A DNA stretch of 64,000 nucleotides from Sepiola atlantica (GCA_963556195.1 OY744517.1:79139214-79203213); one strand, 5' to 3'. Shown: positions 11,455-25,067, counted from the first letter of the stretch. Translations and numbers: made by a program. The notes: generated by a model not told the origin, from the sequence alone.

Positions 11455-11815
11455 AAAAACCAGATAAACTTTTATTTATCTTCCTCCCACAAGGTAAGAT
11501 GTGACACAAGGTCGGGAAAGTGGGATTTGATAAACCAGCGCCCAAGAAGGTGAGCACTCTGGCTATTAAAAATTGCCTGGGCAGCCCCGTCGGCATTCCC
11601 CGGTAGGGGCGCTTCTGGCAGTAAGCAATAAACTTACTCCTCCCCAAAGAGAGGAGGCAAAGCCTGGGAGGGTGGACCTCCTAGAACTGCACAAGACAGA
11701 CCCATAGAACGGCGTAAATCCAGCCCCAAAGGCCAAGACAATACCAGTCTATGGGGTGCAGTATCCATCGGAACAGATACTACACTTTGATCTTGGCCAA
11801 AAGGCCGAAACTATT
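11455..11815 (-). mobile_element. U2-snRNA-headed SINE, long family, copy A
   Basis: On the minus strand the 5' end at about 11812 reads TCGGCCTTTTGGCCAAGATC then AAAGTGTAGTATCTGTTCCG, matching the first ~45 nt of invertebrate U2 snRNA. It then departs from U2 with ATGGATACTGCACCCCATAG. The body is shared with copies at 34567-34916 and 39813-40160: CCATAGACTGG and CCGTTCTATGG form a stem, followed by GGAGGTCCACCCTCCCAGGC, a GAGG/CCTC stem, GTAAGTTTATTGCTTACTG and GCCCAGGCAATTTTTA. The 3' end runs into an A-rich tract on the plus strand. No protein is encoded; frames in it are shadows. Confidence 0.8.
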
Positions 11816-12029
11816 TAATGAAATAACACTAATTTTGGCAAGCTGATTTCAGATACAATATCCATTTTCACTCATCATAACCCAAAATGTTTAACATGTT
11901 TCAATAATAAACAGCATAAATAAGTGTTTCAGATCAATTTATGGATGCTGAATACAATACTTTTGTCCTTTTTTTAGAAATTAATTATCCATATTATGTT
12001 TTTCTGTAATAGCAATCAATCTGTCAGGT

Positions 12030-12415
12030 CAAGAATTCTTCTTGGATCATCCTGACTTGTTCCTTCCAACCATCTCTGTCGGCAGGTCATCCAGAGTCTT
12101 CTACAAGTTGGTCGATATAGATGAGATGAGATTTTCCAACCGATCTTTTGCTGTGTAATGGATTCCATAGGAGGGTGTCACTCACAAGTTCTGACTTATT
12201 TCTTCAGGAGTGACCAGCAAGCCGAAGTCTTCTCTCTCTCTCTCCTTCAGTAAGACTGAGATAGAAGGAAGGTGTCCATATTGGCATTTATTGGTTAGGT
12301 GTTTCCTCCAGCTGATGTCCAATGCATCTTGTTACATCCTTGTGTATGTTCAATCAAATGATGCTTCTTGCTGTTTCATCAGTGTCCAAACTGTCCAGTC
12401 ATAAAGCAAGACATT
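12030..12415 (-). mobile_element. LINE reverse transcriptase C-terminal remnant
   Basis: The minus-strand translation with stops removed shows NVLLYDWTVWTLMKQQEASFD, read here in pieces: LLYDWTVWTLMKQQEA, then TYTRM, ALDISWRKHLTNKCQYGHLP, and near the end LDDLPTEM. This is the LLYGSETWTL...RML...SWR.H.TN..LYG.LP block seen in the C-terminal part of many invertebrate LINE proteins. Several stops make it a relic. Confidence 0.7.
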
Positions 12416-12537
12416 ACACAGTGGTCCTAAAAAGTCTCTTAAGAGAGAAGAGAGAGGAAGGAAGGACACTCCAGGCCTCACCGTAGCAGATTTTGATGTT
12501 TCTTTCCGCTGACTGAACGTTGCTGTAGACGTATACA

Positions 12538-12634
12538 ATGGTGGGTGCGAAAGCAATTCGAAGTGCAGTTCATGTAATATTGCCATTGTTGCAATCGACT
12601 TTTGACACGGTGCATTGTCTTGGTGAAAGAACAT
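12538..12634 (-). pseudogene. mariner transposase fragment
   Basis: The minus strand reads FFHQDNAPCQKSIATMAILH followed by ELHFELLSHPP, the second-aspartate region (HxDNAPxH) of a mariner transposase. It corresponds to the same region of the more complete relic at 16250-17480. Only about 30 codons survive, joined to unrelated sequence. Confidence 0.8.
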
Positions 12635-14938
12635 AAAACCATTTTCATCACCTATATATAATTTTTATTTTTTTATCTCATTATGTTGGAGAACTCCAAA
12701 CTCGACCATTACTCGTATTTGAATTCAAGTAGAGCTGTTGTCATTTTCACTAATACCTTTGGGAAAAGGTATTAGTGAAAATCCAGCCTTTCTCCTAGAT
12801 ATGAATGAAATAGTAGGGTACCCTAGACTCTAGACATTAGGGGGGGGGCAATCATTTGTGCCATTCTTGTTATCAACATGTCCAAAATGTCTGGAGCGCA
12901 GTGAAGCGACATGAAATTTTAAACTCATTCAGTCGTACTAGCAGACTGACCGGAGAAGACCAATTGTATATATATATATATATTTGGCAGCCATAATAAC
13001 TAGCTTATTGAATAAAAGATTTAAGGGCTGAAGTCAGTCAGTCACTCAGAAATCTCAACCAAATCGGTATAAAGTCCGATACCAACAAGCTACTTTATTG
13101 TCTTCAAATCCCACCCAGGCAAATATACATGGCATCCTTTTTCATCTTTCTCTGTTTATTCAAATGAACAACAAGGTTATGTTGTCTATCTCTGAAAAAC
13201 CTTTGTTTTAATTTTGTTCCTTTGCACATAAAATATCCAAAATGAAATGATTCTTTTTATTTCTAGTTATTCGGACAAAAAACCGTTTTATCAGGAGTTG
13301 TATGTTATATATTTCTTATTTCTATTTATAAGGAAGATCGAAGAACACAAGAGTCTTGTTCGTATTGGTAATGTAGGAGACGGTAATAATCATGAGTTTT
13401 TCTCAGGCTTATCATATCGTGATGAAACTGGAGAATTTTACCATAGAATTGTGTGTTAATAGCCTTTGTAAAGAATAACCGAATGAAAGTGTTGTGGGTA
13501 CGAACCTAAATGTCACTTCAGATTACAATAAAATAATTCTGTCTGTGACTGAAAACACAGTTATGATAATTTAAAAAAAAAAAAAAAAATAAAATTTTAA
13601 AATAAAATATTTTGTTCTTTTTGACAGGTTTATTAGTTGGGCAGTAGATTTCTTGAAGAGCAAGTGGTTTCTCGAACATTAAATCCATGAACAATTTTTT
13701 TGTCTTCCATTGCATATAAACTCTTGAAAGTAGCAGAAAAGGCACATGAGCTTTTTACCATAAATTAGTAGGTTTGTTTTTCCTGTTTTATGGCGTATGA
13801 ACGCATAACATCAAAACAATGCCTATCATCAATGATTAATTGCATATAATCAGTTTAATGATGATGATGCCCCCTCCCCCCCTCCCAAGGTAAAAGTTCT
13901 GACTACCCATTTTAAAATGAATTGTTCCAAAATCGAATTCTGTTCTGTTTTAACATTAAGAACCTACTTTTTGCATTCGTTTTTACTTTAATGCTATTTT
14001 AATACACATCTAAGTGTTACAATTTTCAATAAATTAAAAACTAAAAAAAAAAGATATTTGTTTTAATTATTTAATTTTAGCTGCAATGGCAATTATTTTT
14101 ACGAAAGAAAAATATATAATATTTTTTTGTATGTTATTAAGCCTTAAATACATGTTTTATTTCAAGAGATATAATTTACTGTTAATCCTAATATATCGAT
14201 AAATAGGAGGTGGTGGTGGTGAAGTGATTAACGACGCAGACTGATGACTTGGTTGCGCTAAGTATTCCATTCTCAAAAGAATCGGGAGAAACCAATTCCA
14301 ATAACAAAATCAAGCCAGTCACAAATGTGCTACCATGCTGTTCCATACAACTTTATTTTTTTACACAGATAGATGAAGAAAGCTACTGTGGAATTTCCTC
14401 GGAGTGCCCTAGTATATATATATATATATATGTATATATATGTATATAGAGGAGTATTAAAAGGCTATCACAATGCAAGAAATGGAAATATGTCGGCGTT
14501 GAGAAGTAAGACAAAAACAAGTGATTTTAGTTATATATTTTTAAAAAACTTTTTTAATAATTTTTTTTTTTCATATAGCAAATCTTACTTGATTAGGCAA
14601 GACTTCAACACTGATGTAATCTGTGTGACCGTGTTCCATAATATATTTCGAGGAAGACCTCTTTGTCAAATGGTAGATTTTTCAAATTTCAAAAAACGTG
14701 TGGATGGCAATATTGCATATAATGCAGTAAATATTAATATCTGCAGCAAATGTAATAAAACTAAAACTATAATTGATTGTTTTGTTTTTTATGACTTTAA
14801 TTACTTATTTAATTAATTTTTTTTATTTAAAATTTTTTTTTATTTAAAATTTTTTTTCTGAATATTATATATTTGAACCCACCGATGAAGTGCCACATAT
14901 TCATATAAAAAAAAAAAAAAAAAAAATATATATATATA

Positions 14939-15322
14939 CAGGGTGGGCAAAAATAAGGGTCCTATTTTTAAAAATTCATAACTTTTTTATTTATTGATTT
15001 TTTTATTATTTTTTTTTAGAATAAGTAAAGGACCCCTTCCGAAGCAAGCATGAGCCGTATTAGCCCTAAGGAACGTACCCTCATTTAGAAAACATTATTT
15101 TTGCTTAAAAAACTCAAAACAGTGTAAAAAACAATACTTTAGTTTTTGTAAGTTTTAAGAAGTGTTTTTCGGCTAAAATTTGTTTTGTTTATTTAAAAAA
15201 ATCTCGGAAGGGTCAGTCTACACACACATAAAGTTTGGTGAGTTTAACTTTTATTTTGTGGAAGTTATTCAAATTCAAGTTATTCAAATTTAAAGATAGG
15301 ACCCTTATTTTGGCCCACCCTG
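14939..15322. mobile_element. Tc1/mariner-type MITE with long TIRs
   Basis: The 384-bp element begins CAGGGTGGGCAAAAATAAGG and ends with the near-perfect inverse CCTTATTTTGGCCCACCCTG. It is flanked by TA on each side. Pairing continues to about 33 bases per end. There is no coding capacity, only A/T-rich inner sequence, so it is a non-autonomous element. Confidence 0.88.
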
Positions 15323-16249
15323 TATATATAATTTCTTGGCCATATTAAAAAGTTTTTGATTTTTAGTAAAGCTTGAACGAAAAGTTTACTAAAATGTCAG
15401 CTACATGTTGGTAATGAATAAAAGATAACTAAAGATATTTGAGAAATACTGGAATAGAAGTGTTATATGTTATGTGAAATTCTCGGGTTTGGTCTAAAAA
15501 TAACAACTTGAACCTGAGAGATTATTTCATAACTTAATCATTAGCTTTAAATGTACTTTCTGGGACAATTAGATTTAGTAATTGTTAACTAGTTTCATAA
15601 TTGCAGTAATTAACTGCACGATGAAAAGTTTTTTTATGCAACGTAACACCTATTAAAAAATAACTTAATAATTACTGGTACCATGCGATACATCCCAATA
15701 ACCAAACAAGTAGGCATAAGCAAATTGTAAGACGTGGCTCAAATTGCCTGCATATCATTTATTCTATACAAGTGAACACCCCTGTACAAAATGACGGAAG
15801 AAAAATCCTTTGCCAATGTTGGCACTAATATTCATACAAAATAATCTAAATCAGTGAAGTTAAAAAAAATGTAATAAAAAAGAAAGAAAACATTTCAAAT
15901 CAGAATGTTTGAAAAAAGGAAATACAAAAAAAAAAAAAAAGAAACGTATAAATCAGGATAGAAAGCAGAAAGAAAAAAAAGCAAGAAAATATCTCATTAT
16001 GGAAATAGACTGAAGGGAAGGGGTTGTCTGACTTGTTATTTGCTTTCTCAATTCCTCTAACTACTTAAAATGGATTCGTCGGGCAGTTATTTTACTCAAT
16101 AACTTTTGTGTGACGGGACGGACGGACATATATATATATATGTATACACACACACCCACACACACAAATAAATACACATGGCCCTTTATCATAGAGTGGA
16201 GGATATAATTGTAACCAATTATTTGTATTTATCTATAATATAATATTAC

Positions 16250-17480
16250 CCAATAAGTCCCGGGCCTGACATATAGATGGCACCACGAATAAAATTAAAA
16301 ATAAAATGTTTTTTTAAATTTTTAATTTTTATTTTTTTTATTCCATATGATTTTTTATAAAATACTAACCTTCAAATGAGATGTGTCAAAATGTGAGGCA
16401 AATCGGATTATTAGTTTACAAAAGAAAAACCTAAATTTTGTGTTGATAAAGTATTGCTTTCTGACGGGGGAAATATACTGTTCAAGCAAAGCAATGGCTT
16501 GACAAGTGTTTTTGGACTCTGCTCCCCAAGAAACAACGGTTAAGAGGTGGTATACGGACTTTAAACGCGGTCATACAGACACAAATGATGCTGAATGCTC
16601 AGGTCCCGGAAATTTTTTTTTTTAAATCTACAAACTGGTTTTGGCCGATCATAAATTGAAGTTGTATGAAATATATTAGAAGTGTATTCATCATTTTGCA
16701 TGAACATTTGTTAATCAGAAAGCTGTATTCAAAGTGAATGTTGCATTTTCTCACAGTTAATAAAAAGAAACGATGTGTTGATAATTAACATTGTTTGCAA
16801 CCGTTTCAATGCAACAAAAAGGAATTTGTGCGTTAATATGTGACAATGGATGAAACATAAATCCACCACTTCACTCAGGAGTCAAATTAATAGTCAGCTG
16901 AGTGGATAGCAGCAGGTGGAAGCCGTCTAAAGCAACCAAATATGCAAACATCAGCAGACAGGGTTTTGGCCTCCGTATTTTGGAATATGTAAGGTAGTTT
17001 GTTCATCGATTACCTTGAGAACAGAAAGAAAAATCAATAGCAAATATTATATAGCATTTTCGGTGTCTTCGAAGAAAGAAATCTAAAAAAAAATGTTGAC
17101 AAATGAAAAAGAAAGATGCGTTCTTTCACCAAGACAATACACCATGTCACAAATTGATTGCAACACTGGCAAAACTACATGAATTGCATTTTGAATTGCT
17201 TCCTCCCTCACTCTATTCTCCAGATCTGGTCTCCAGTGACTATTGCCTGTTCGCAGAGCTCAAAAGAATGCTCCAGGGAAAGAGATTTGGTGCCACTGAA
17301 GAAGTGATATTGAAAACTCAGGCATATTTTGAGGCCAAAGACACACACACAAAAAAAAAAGGCATTGAATTGTTAGAGAAGCATTGAAATCAGTTTCCTA
17401 GGGTGATACACTATGTTGATGAATAAAGTCAAATTTTGCATAGAAGTTGTTTTATTAGTTAGGCCCGGGACTTATTGAGT
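16250..17480 (+). mobile_element. degenerate mariner transposon
   Basis: Ends are inverted: CCAATAAGTCCCGGGCCT at the left and AGGCCCGGGACTTATTG at the right. About 1.23 kb, the normal mariner size. The interior encodes a transposase in broken frames: WLDKCF and VKRWYTDFKRGHTDTNDAE (helix-turn-helix end, about 16495-16600), LHEHLLIRKLYSK near 16700, a TMDET-like block near 16845, then an open frame 17103-17387 with FFHQDNTPCHK, LYSPDLVSSDYCLFAELKRM and a C-terminal GIELLEKH. The HQDN and SPDL..SDY motifs carry the catalytic acidic residues. Multiple stops and frameshifts show it is dead. Confidence 0.9.
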
Positions 17481-18892
17481 GAGGTGAGTAAGCATATAAA
17501 GATCAAATTCTTAAATATTTCATCAGATATTCTTTTACCATTATTTCTGAATTCATCCAGTTTATTCGAAAAATTTCCTATACTAATGCCATTTTAACTT
17601 GATTAGGAAATCTGTTAACAAAAAAAACAAACAAGAAAACTCTAATTGTGTTGTAGATTCAGTTTTGAAATCTTTCTTGCCAATAAATTACAAGTGTAAG
17701 AGGTGATATATAAAAAAAAAAAATGGATTCCATGATTTGCGTTAAAAATAAGATTATCTTGCTATTTTTTAAGTTTGTAAAAAGTTATATTTTTGTACAT
17801 TCATGCAACAACAAATCATCAAAGTTGAATAAAAAATTCTTATAAAAAAAAAAAAATGATTCAAGAAGCATAATGTGATAGTTATTTTTTTGTATGAACA
17901 TTTTTTTTTTTTTTAATCAAACGTTATTTGAAGTCAGAGAGAAAAAAAATGCATTTTGAAACGAGCCAATCAGGCAACTTGTTACAACTGTGCAATAGAT
18001 GTTCTACTCATTGAGCCTCTGTACATTTTTATGGAGGAGGAGAGGGGGAGGAGGAGGTGAGTAGTTTGCTTATGCAAAGCATCTAAAAGGCGTGCTTTCT
18101 CGAGCAAAGTGAAGACTTCCTGGTATGGCTAGGTGTAGAGTGATATATCTTTGGGAGTGTAAGCAGCTGACAATACAACTAAACAGGTGAAGCAAGTAAG
18201 CAGGCAACCACACTGAGAAATAGGGAAGTAATTGAGGAGCAGGATTGAAACTAAGGAAGTGGAATGTTCTATTAGTAAATATCTGCTGCTGCTGCCGCCG
18301 CCACCGTTCAGATCAGCAGCATCCTCTAAAGAATAACAAGGAGCAGATAGGAAAATTAGTTTAGCTTTCAATTTTTACTTATAAGATATATAAGTAAGGT
18401 TTGCAAGCTAGAAGATTTTCATATTTCTACTTTGGTAAATGATCTCACATGTTTCAGAAGGTAAAGCTAGCATGCAGTTTTCAAGTGCTGTCTGGGCTAT
18501 TGCATAAGTTTCACTAATACCCCTGGGGAAAAGGTATGAACCCATCTCTCCTCCCCCAACTATGGGTAAAATAGTAGGTTAGACTAGACCTCTTAAGCCT
18601 TGGTAGAGCGACTAGTTTAGATGAAGGAAAACTCTGAAATAAAACCATGGAGAATGATGAAGGTTCACTTTGACAACGGGACATTCTGAACTTTCATAGG
18701 GAATAGTGGTATCCTGCACGAGTAATTTATCACTGAACACGTATCAGTGGATTGGATAAAGGATGTGTGTCCAACTCAGACAAAGTTGAAACTAAATGAA
18801 AAAAAACGAACAATAGAAGTTAAGACTTCATAAATTTCATGGAATTATAGTGTGGATTTTTTTATTTAAAAAAATTAGCTTCATAATTATAT

Positions 18893-18965
18893 ATATATAT
18901 ACACTAACAGGACCCGTATCCGGCGCTGCCCGGGGGAAATATAAAATAATAATTTAATTAAAAAA
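18893..18965 (-). repeat. RTE-like 3' tail, antisense
   Basis: A TA tract followed by GACCCGTATCCGGCGCTGCCCGGG is, on the minus strand, the CCCGGGCAGCGCCGG hairpin tail plus (TA)n that recurs at 5512 and 51787. No coding part is visible. Confidence 0.5.
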
Positions 18966-19369
18966 ATATAAGTCTTAAGAGTATTAATTCCGGAAAAAAA
19001 AAAGCAGGAAAGAACTATTTCACTATGAGTAATTTAGGTGATTAAAATAGGATTAATCCATGTTTTGACATTGACCTTTGAAAATATAAAATAATGATTT
19101 AATTTAATAAAAAGAAATGTTAGAGGAAAATTGGAAAAAAAAAAAAAACTCCTAAAAGAACCCATGTCACCATAAGTAATCTAGATGATTAAAATAGGAT
19201 TTGTTAAATAAGTATTTATTGTTTTAAATCAAACAACATAGCTTTCTCTATGTTTTGGGTGACTGCCCTCCTCCCCCTTTATCGTTTTAAGTAGTGGTCT
19301 AATCATAAAAATAAAAACGACTGCACGAAAAAATAAAAAAAGGAAATGTGACCAAAGAATATTCGTGAA

Positions 19370-20325
19370 GCTTCAGTGAAGGAGAAATCATTCTAGACTG
19401 TGGCAACTGTTATTGTGTTCCCAATGAGTGGACATCTATTGTGAGCGGATAAATCCTTCTAAACTGAGGCAATTGTTATTTGTTTCCAATCCAGTGGACC
19501 TTCCTTTATAAGGGCAGAAATTCTAATTTCCCTCAATAAATTTGCAATAAAGAAGACAATTGGTTACACGTTTCCGATTCAAAAACTCTTCTGAAGGTTT
19601 GAACACATTGGAGTAACGTGTGATCTATTTGCATTAATAATATTTAATCGGCAGCACTTTTTATGACCGCCACTGCCAGCTGTCTGCCCTAATCACAATT
19701 AAGGAGTTATCTCATGTGACTCAAATCAACCAATCAATTGCAACCGTGTAAAATTAAAGGAAATTGTCTGCCTTGAATATTAAAAAAATAAAAAATATAT
19801 CGATGCTTATTTTTATGTCCCCTCTGAATATTGGCTGACTTTACAATATTTTCTTTTCAGTTTATTTTTTATTTTACTTTTAAAAATAGAATTAATGTTA
19901 AAGTGTAGTATCTGTTTTGATACTATACTTTTCTCTCGTTGGTCAGTGAAGAAGAAATACTTTTTTTGCAACATTAAAAACCGACATTGTGTCTCAATCG
20001 GCAAATATGCAACCATTTAAAAGGAAATCTGCTGCCTTAAATATGTAAAAAAATAAAAACCGGTGCTCATATTTATGTCCCCTCTGAATATTGTCCGAAT
20101 TTATAATATTTTTTCTTTTCGGTTTATTTTTTATTTTACTTTTCAAAGTAGAATTAACATTAAAGTGTAGTATCTGTTCTGATACTATACTTAATCTTTG
20201 CTCGCTGCGGTGAATGAAGGAGAAATTTTTCTAGACTGCGGCAATTTTTATTTTTGTCCCAATCCGGAGTGACCCTTTCTGGGGAGATGTATTTTCCCCA
20301 CATTAAAAACCGACATGGTGTGGGG
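19370..20325 (+). mobile_element. U2-headed short SINE cluster with ~250-bp tandem duplication
   Basis: Two units contain TTAAAGTGTAGTATCTGTT (near 19896 and 20160), the middle of the U2 5' region, followed by .TGATACTATACTT. In the second unit it continues GAAGGAGAAATTTTTCTAGA, CTGCGGCAATTTTTATTTTT, CCCAATCCGGAGTGACC and CCCCACATTAAAAACCGACA. The first unit has an internal deletion but the same end. About 140 bp upstream of both heads is also duplicated (TATGTCCCCTCTGAATATTG). Body-only copies lie at 19370-19540, and a full minus-strand copy with complete head lies at 28220-28385. Confidence 0.7.
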
Positions 20326-22835
20326 AGACAAGTGAATAGGAAGAACATAGTAAATGGTAAAACGGCAGAATATTTAAGTCAGGAAATCGTAAGCTGTAAA
20401 ACATTAACAAAATACCTTGTATCAATCAGGGAAAAATAAACATTTTAATGTATTTTCGTTAATAAGAAAATATCTACTAGTTGAATTCTAACAAAATTGT
20501 GACATACAATGCAATATGACTTTATTTGAGGAATAAAGGAATAACAACTATAAGGACGAAAGTGAAATTAAGGGAGCCATTGAACATGGTTTATTTAATG
20601 AAGAAATAAAGTATTTGTTTGAAGTAATATTTTTGTAAAAAGATAATTATTGTAGTAAAAAAAAATAATTTTTGTAAATGAAGGCGTTTCACTGAATGGA
20701 GGAATAGGAGATGCCATGTTTTATTTTCAATTGTTTTTTGTTAGTGTTCGTCAATATTATTTCAGAATAGGATTGTAGCCAACCAATCAAAATGCTGTAA
20801 AAGTAGGAAGAGTAGGCTCTAAGGAGCGATATGTATTTAGTTAGTAAAGGTATAATGGATGAAAGACAATAGCATAGAATTAAAAAATGAAACAATGACG
20901 TACTTAGCTATGAAAAGTATCCTATGAAAAAAAGTCCCGGTGTGAGTTGGTGGTGGTGGTAGTAGTAAATTTTTGCATGTGAGTAAAAGTTACTCTGACT
21001 TCCTGTATGTATGAGTATTTTGTGAGAGTCAGGTATGCCGGAATTAATGTAGGAAATTATGAAATCGATCGAAGTGGACTGATAATTTTGGAAAACACGC
21101 ATCAATTATGGGCATAAAGCGTGACCATATTGGAATTCTATATAGTGCTTGTTTAAAAAGCTATTGTGTCTGGAAGCAGATGGAAAAAATTTTTTTTAAA
21201 AAATCGACATTACTTTATTATATAGATATATATTTTTTGTAAGCTTTGATGAATCAAAACCAGTTTTCATTTATGAAATGGTGCATAAACTAAACCAGAG
21301 TCTCAAACACGCAGCCCATGGAAAACCATTTCGTTTGTGTTGTCTCAAGGTGATCCTTAATCTAGGCTTGTATAGCACAAGTGTTTATTCTGACTGGGGA
21401 CGAGTGATTTGTTTGGAATTCTATTAGTCGTAGCCAACATGGTTGGATATAAAATAAGAATTGAATATTTTCTTATGTTTTACCATCGAAATTCTGTTAT
21501 CTAACAATATTGAAGTAAGTATAAATGTTAATTTATATAAATTTGCAATATTTTATCTTTAGTATAAAAAGTACAAACAATATTTTCGAATATTTAAGAA
21601 ATTTGTCATAAAAGAGTTGTATGTAATAATGAATATCTTTATTATAAAAATAATTTGTGTTTTCTTCATAACGTGGGTTTTAGAAAGGTGTACTTTGTAA
21701 TAGCCAATATCGGTCCAATTGTAGAATATGAACTGTTGGATTTTGCTTGATATTCACCTGAATGTTGGATAAAATGGATACTTGGTTTAAACGACACTTT
21801 TTTGTCCGGATATTATTTTATAACGTATACAAATTGAATTTTAATGTAAAATTCTGACATCTTTTATAAGAAAATGGCAGCATTTTTGTTATTAAAGAAA
21901 TATCAACATATGTTTTAACTTGTTTTTGTTTTTTTTTGTAAAAATGTCCAAAGTTTATCAAAAAAGTTTGTTTTGGTGTGTAATAAAATTTTTTAAACAT
22001 TCAAAATATTTTTGGTCCAATAAATAAAGAACACTATAAAAAGTAAATTAGAATTTTATGTCAGTGTTTTAAAATAAGAAACAAGAACAAAATACGGAAT
22101 GTAATTTATTAACAATGTTATTTATTATCACAAAATTAATGTTAGAATTTAAATCCAGTAAACTTTACTTAATAATTTTATAACAAATACACTGCACAAT
22201 TTTAAGAGGGTTCAATTGTATTTTAGGGAGTGTTGGATTTTCGCTTATTTAGCTTTGTATTTCCCCAAAATTTAGATAAATTGACTTTTGCTCTTAAATT
22301 TATTTATTGTCATAAAATAAAATTCTAATTTACTTTTTAAAGTGTTGAAACAATTTTACTTTCAATTAAATGAACTAAAATTTAATTAAATGTTATTATT
22401 GCTGGTGGCCATTGCTTTTTTGTGCTTTTCTTGTATAAAAATATTTTGACAAAAACTTTTGACATAAAAATAAACTTAACATTCTTTTTACACAAAGACA
22501 CCGGTTTTGAGTTGTAAAAGGTTTTTTCCATTGTTTAAAAGTTTTTTTTGTGATCAAACTGTAACAGCAATTTAATTGCATCCATTATTAAATGAAGAAG
22601 ATACTGCACAAACAGTTCATTTTATTGAGGTTTTGACATTTTGGAAAATTGTCAGTGGCAAAAAAAATTATGGCAACATTAAGAAAAAATATTTACTGAA
22701 AAAGGTGATATGAGATATTTAAATGGAAACCTTATATTTCATTCTAATTTTGGAAAAAGGACATGAAAAAATGAACAGCAAGCAAGGGAAAAGAATTAAA
22801 TCATTAACAAGAGATACTAGTTTAGCCATTATAAC

Positions 22836-22959
22836 ATACATGCAATGGTTTAACTAATCAATAATTTTAAGCTGCTTCCTAATAATATGTATAATTGCAT
22901 ACACGCAATGGTTTAACTAATCAATAATTTTAAGCTGCTTCCTAATAATATGTATAGTT
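22836..22959 (+). repeat. two-copy tandem repeat, 62-bp unit
   Basis: The block GCAATGGTTTAACTAATCAA through CTAATAATATGTATA is repeated head to tail with almost no changes (starts at 22842 and 22904). It is a recent local duplication. Confidence 0.9.
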
Positions 22960-23465
22960 GCTAATTAACTAATTACTGGACATTATTAATGAATTCCTTA
23001 CTAAAACTTTTCTTAGTAATTATTATTTAGTAGTAATTCGTGGACCCTAGTCGCATGTTTGCCAGGCCTGATATAAGTATCGCCATGTGTTATCTTTAAT
23101 TAAAACAAAGTCAAATTTCTCCAAAATAATGCATAATATTCTCAAAATAAGGATAATTACAGAGTTTATCAAAATTAATCTTTAAACGAATTAAAATAAT
23201 GCAAATACTTTCAGTTAAATGAACTAAAATGAATGACTAAAACAAAAAACAAACATTTCGATCATAATGATAATGTACCAATTAAAAAAAAAAAGCCATA
23301 AAAGAGAAAAAACACAAAATCAGAAATATTCCTCCTCTTTTCAGTGTCGATTTAACATTGTCAAGTAATATAAATTAATTTTTCTTTTGAATTCCATAAG
23401 TATATAACCCCCCCCCCCAAAAAAACAAAAAAAAACAAATACAAGACGTTATATAGAAAGAACTA

Positions 23466-23660
<195 letters not shown>

Positions 23661-24023
23661 TCATAATCTGAGTCTATTTCTAGAATTAAATTACCACCAT
23701 GGAAATAATCTAATGAGCAGTTAAACTAGTTTAGTTCAATTCGGTTAACTGCTGAGCATTTTTGTTTTATAACTATTTGAATATCTTCTGTTTTTACAAA
23801 TGACTCAAGTGAAATGAGTTGTAGTATAATAATGTTCTGCTAAATCAAATCAGAAAACACAGAACCAATTCTAGATGTCGGTTAACAAAGTCACTCAACA
23901 ACGTTTACCTTAGAGCTAGGCAGTAAAACACGGACAGAAAAGAATGTTCTTTTGTTCAACACCACTTTAATATAATTATAAAATTAGCATATTATTTTGA
24001 TTAAAACTTTTTAGCTATTATTA

Positions 24024-24440
24024 GGGGTGGGACGTAATGGGTGAAAATTTCAGATTCATGTGAGTAGTATGTTTTTGTGTTCATTTATACATAAATAACA
24101 CTAAAAAATCAAACATTTTGAAAATTCAGAAAGTGCAGGCCAAAAATAGCCGTTAGAGCTCCACGGAACTCAAAATCCATCATTTTTCGGTGAAAAAGTG
24201 GTTTCATGCGACATTGCCGGTCCTAAAACATCCTCAAAAGCTATGAATGGATATAGATGGTTAAATCTGATATAGTACTTTAATTTAGGACCATTTTCAG
24301 CCAAAAACTATTGACCTGCACCTTCTGAATTTTGCAAAATTTTCAAAATGTTTGATTGTTTAGTGTTAGTTATGTATAAATGAACACAAAAAAATACTAC
24401 TCGCATGAATCTGAAATTTTCACCCATTACATCCCACCCC
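24024..24440. mobile_element. MITE with ~120-bp terminal inverted repeats
   Basis: The left end GGGGTGGGACGTAATGGGTG and right end CACCCATTACATCCCACCCC are inverse copies. Pairing continues with few mismatches through the AATTTTCAGATTCATG, TGTTCATTTATACATAA and ATTCAGAAAGTGCAGG blocks. TA flanks each end. It lies in the 1.4-kb intron between two Galpha-o exons, so this intron's pre-mRNA would contain a strong hairpin. Non-coding. Confidence 0.88.
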
Positions 24441-25067
24441 TATCATAAAAACATTTACTTTTGCTGTACATATAATATTTTCAAATAAATCTTAAATAGT
24501 TTGGTATTATTTTTTTTCAGACAAAAATACAATCTTTATTGGGTTTTTTTTTTTACAGATTTCTAGTGAAATGTCAGTCATGTTTTACATCTTTATTTAA
24601 TGTCTATTGATAAAAATATTGCTATAATTAAATACTTATAATTAAATTATCCATATTTAAACAATAAATCTTAAATATGTAGTCATTATTTTCATTATAT
24701 ATTTCTTTTTTTTCTCTCCCAAAATAAAATCTATTTCACAAATTTCCTTCGAATGAACGGTTAGCCATGATTTTCTTTTTCTTTTAGTTATTAGCGAATA
24801 AAAATCTTTCAAAAATAGAAGTCAAAAGTTCTTACAAAACGAGAAAAGATATTACACATCTAAATGGTAATTATATGCTCAGATTATTATTAACTGTAGT
24901 TTCATTTTGTTGAAATTTAATAAGTGACAGTGAAGTTGTTCAAAGTGCAAAGCTTTTGTTTAAAAAAAAAAGTTTACAGATAAGAAATATATTGTAGATA
25001 TAAAAGTTGATATATTTAATATAACATAAAATGAACATACAAATGAAGACAAACAAAAGCAACTTAC

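Noticed and set aside
14373..14816. A 147-codon open frame
   Set aside because: It starts in a TA repeat, is Asn/Phe/Lys-rich, shows no recognisable domain, and its codon use is that of random AT-rich DNA.
16250..17480. An active mariner transposase
   Set aside because: Only the C-terminal third is open; the N-terminal and middle parts have many stops and frameshifts.
18280..18310. A CTG/CCG trinucleotide repeat as a coding tract
   Set aside because: It is only about 25 bases long with no surrounding coding sequence that I could recognise.
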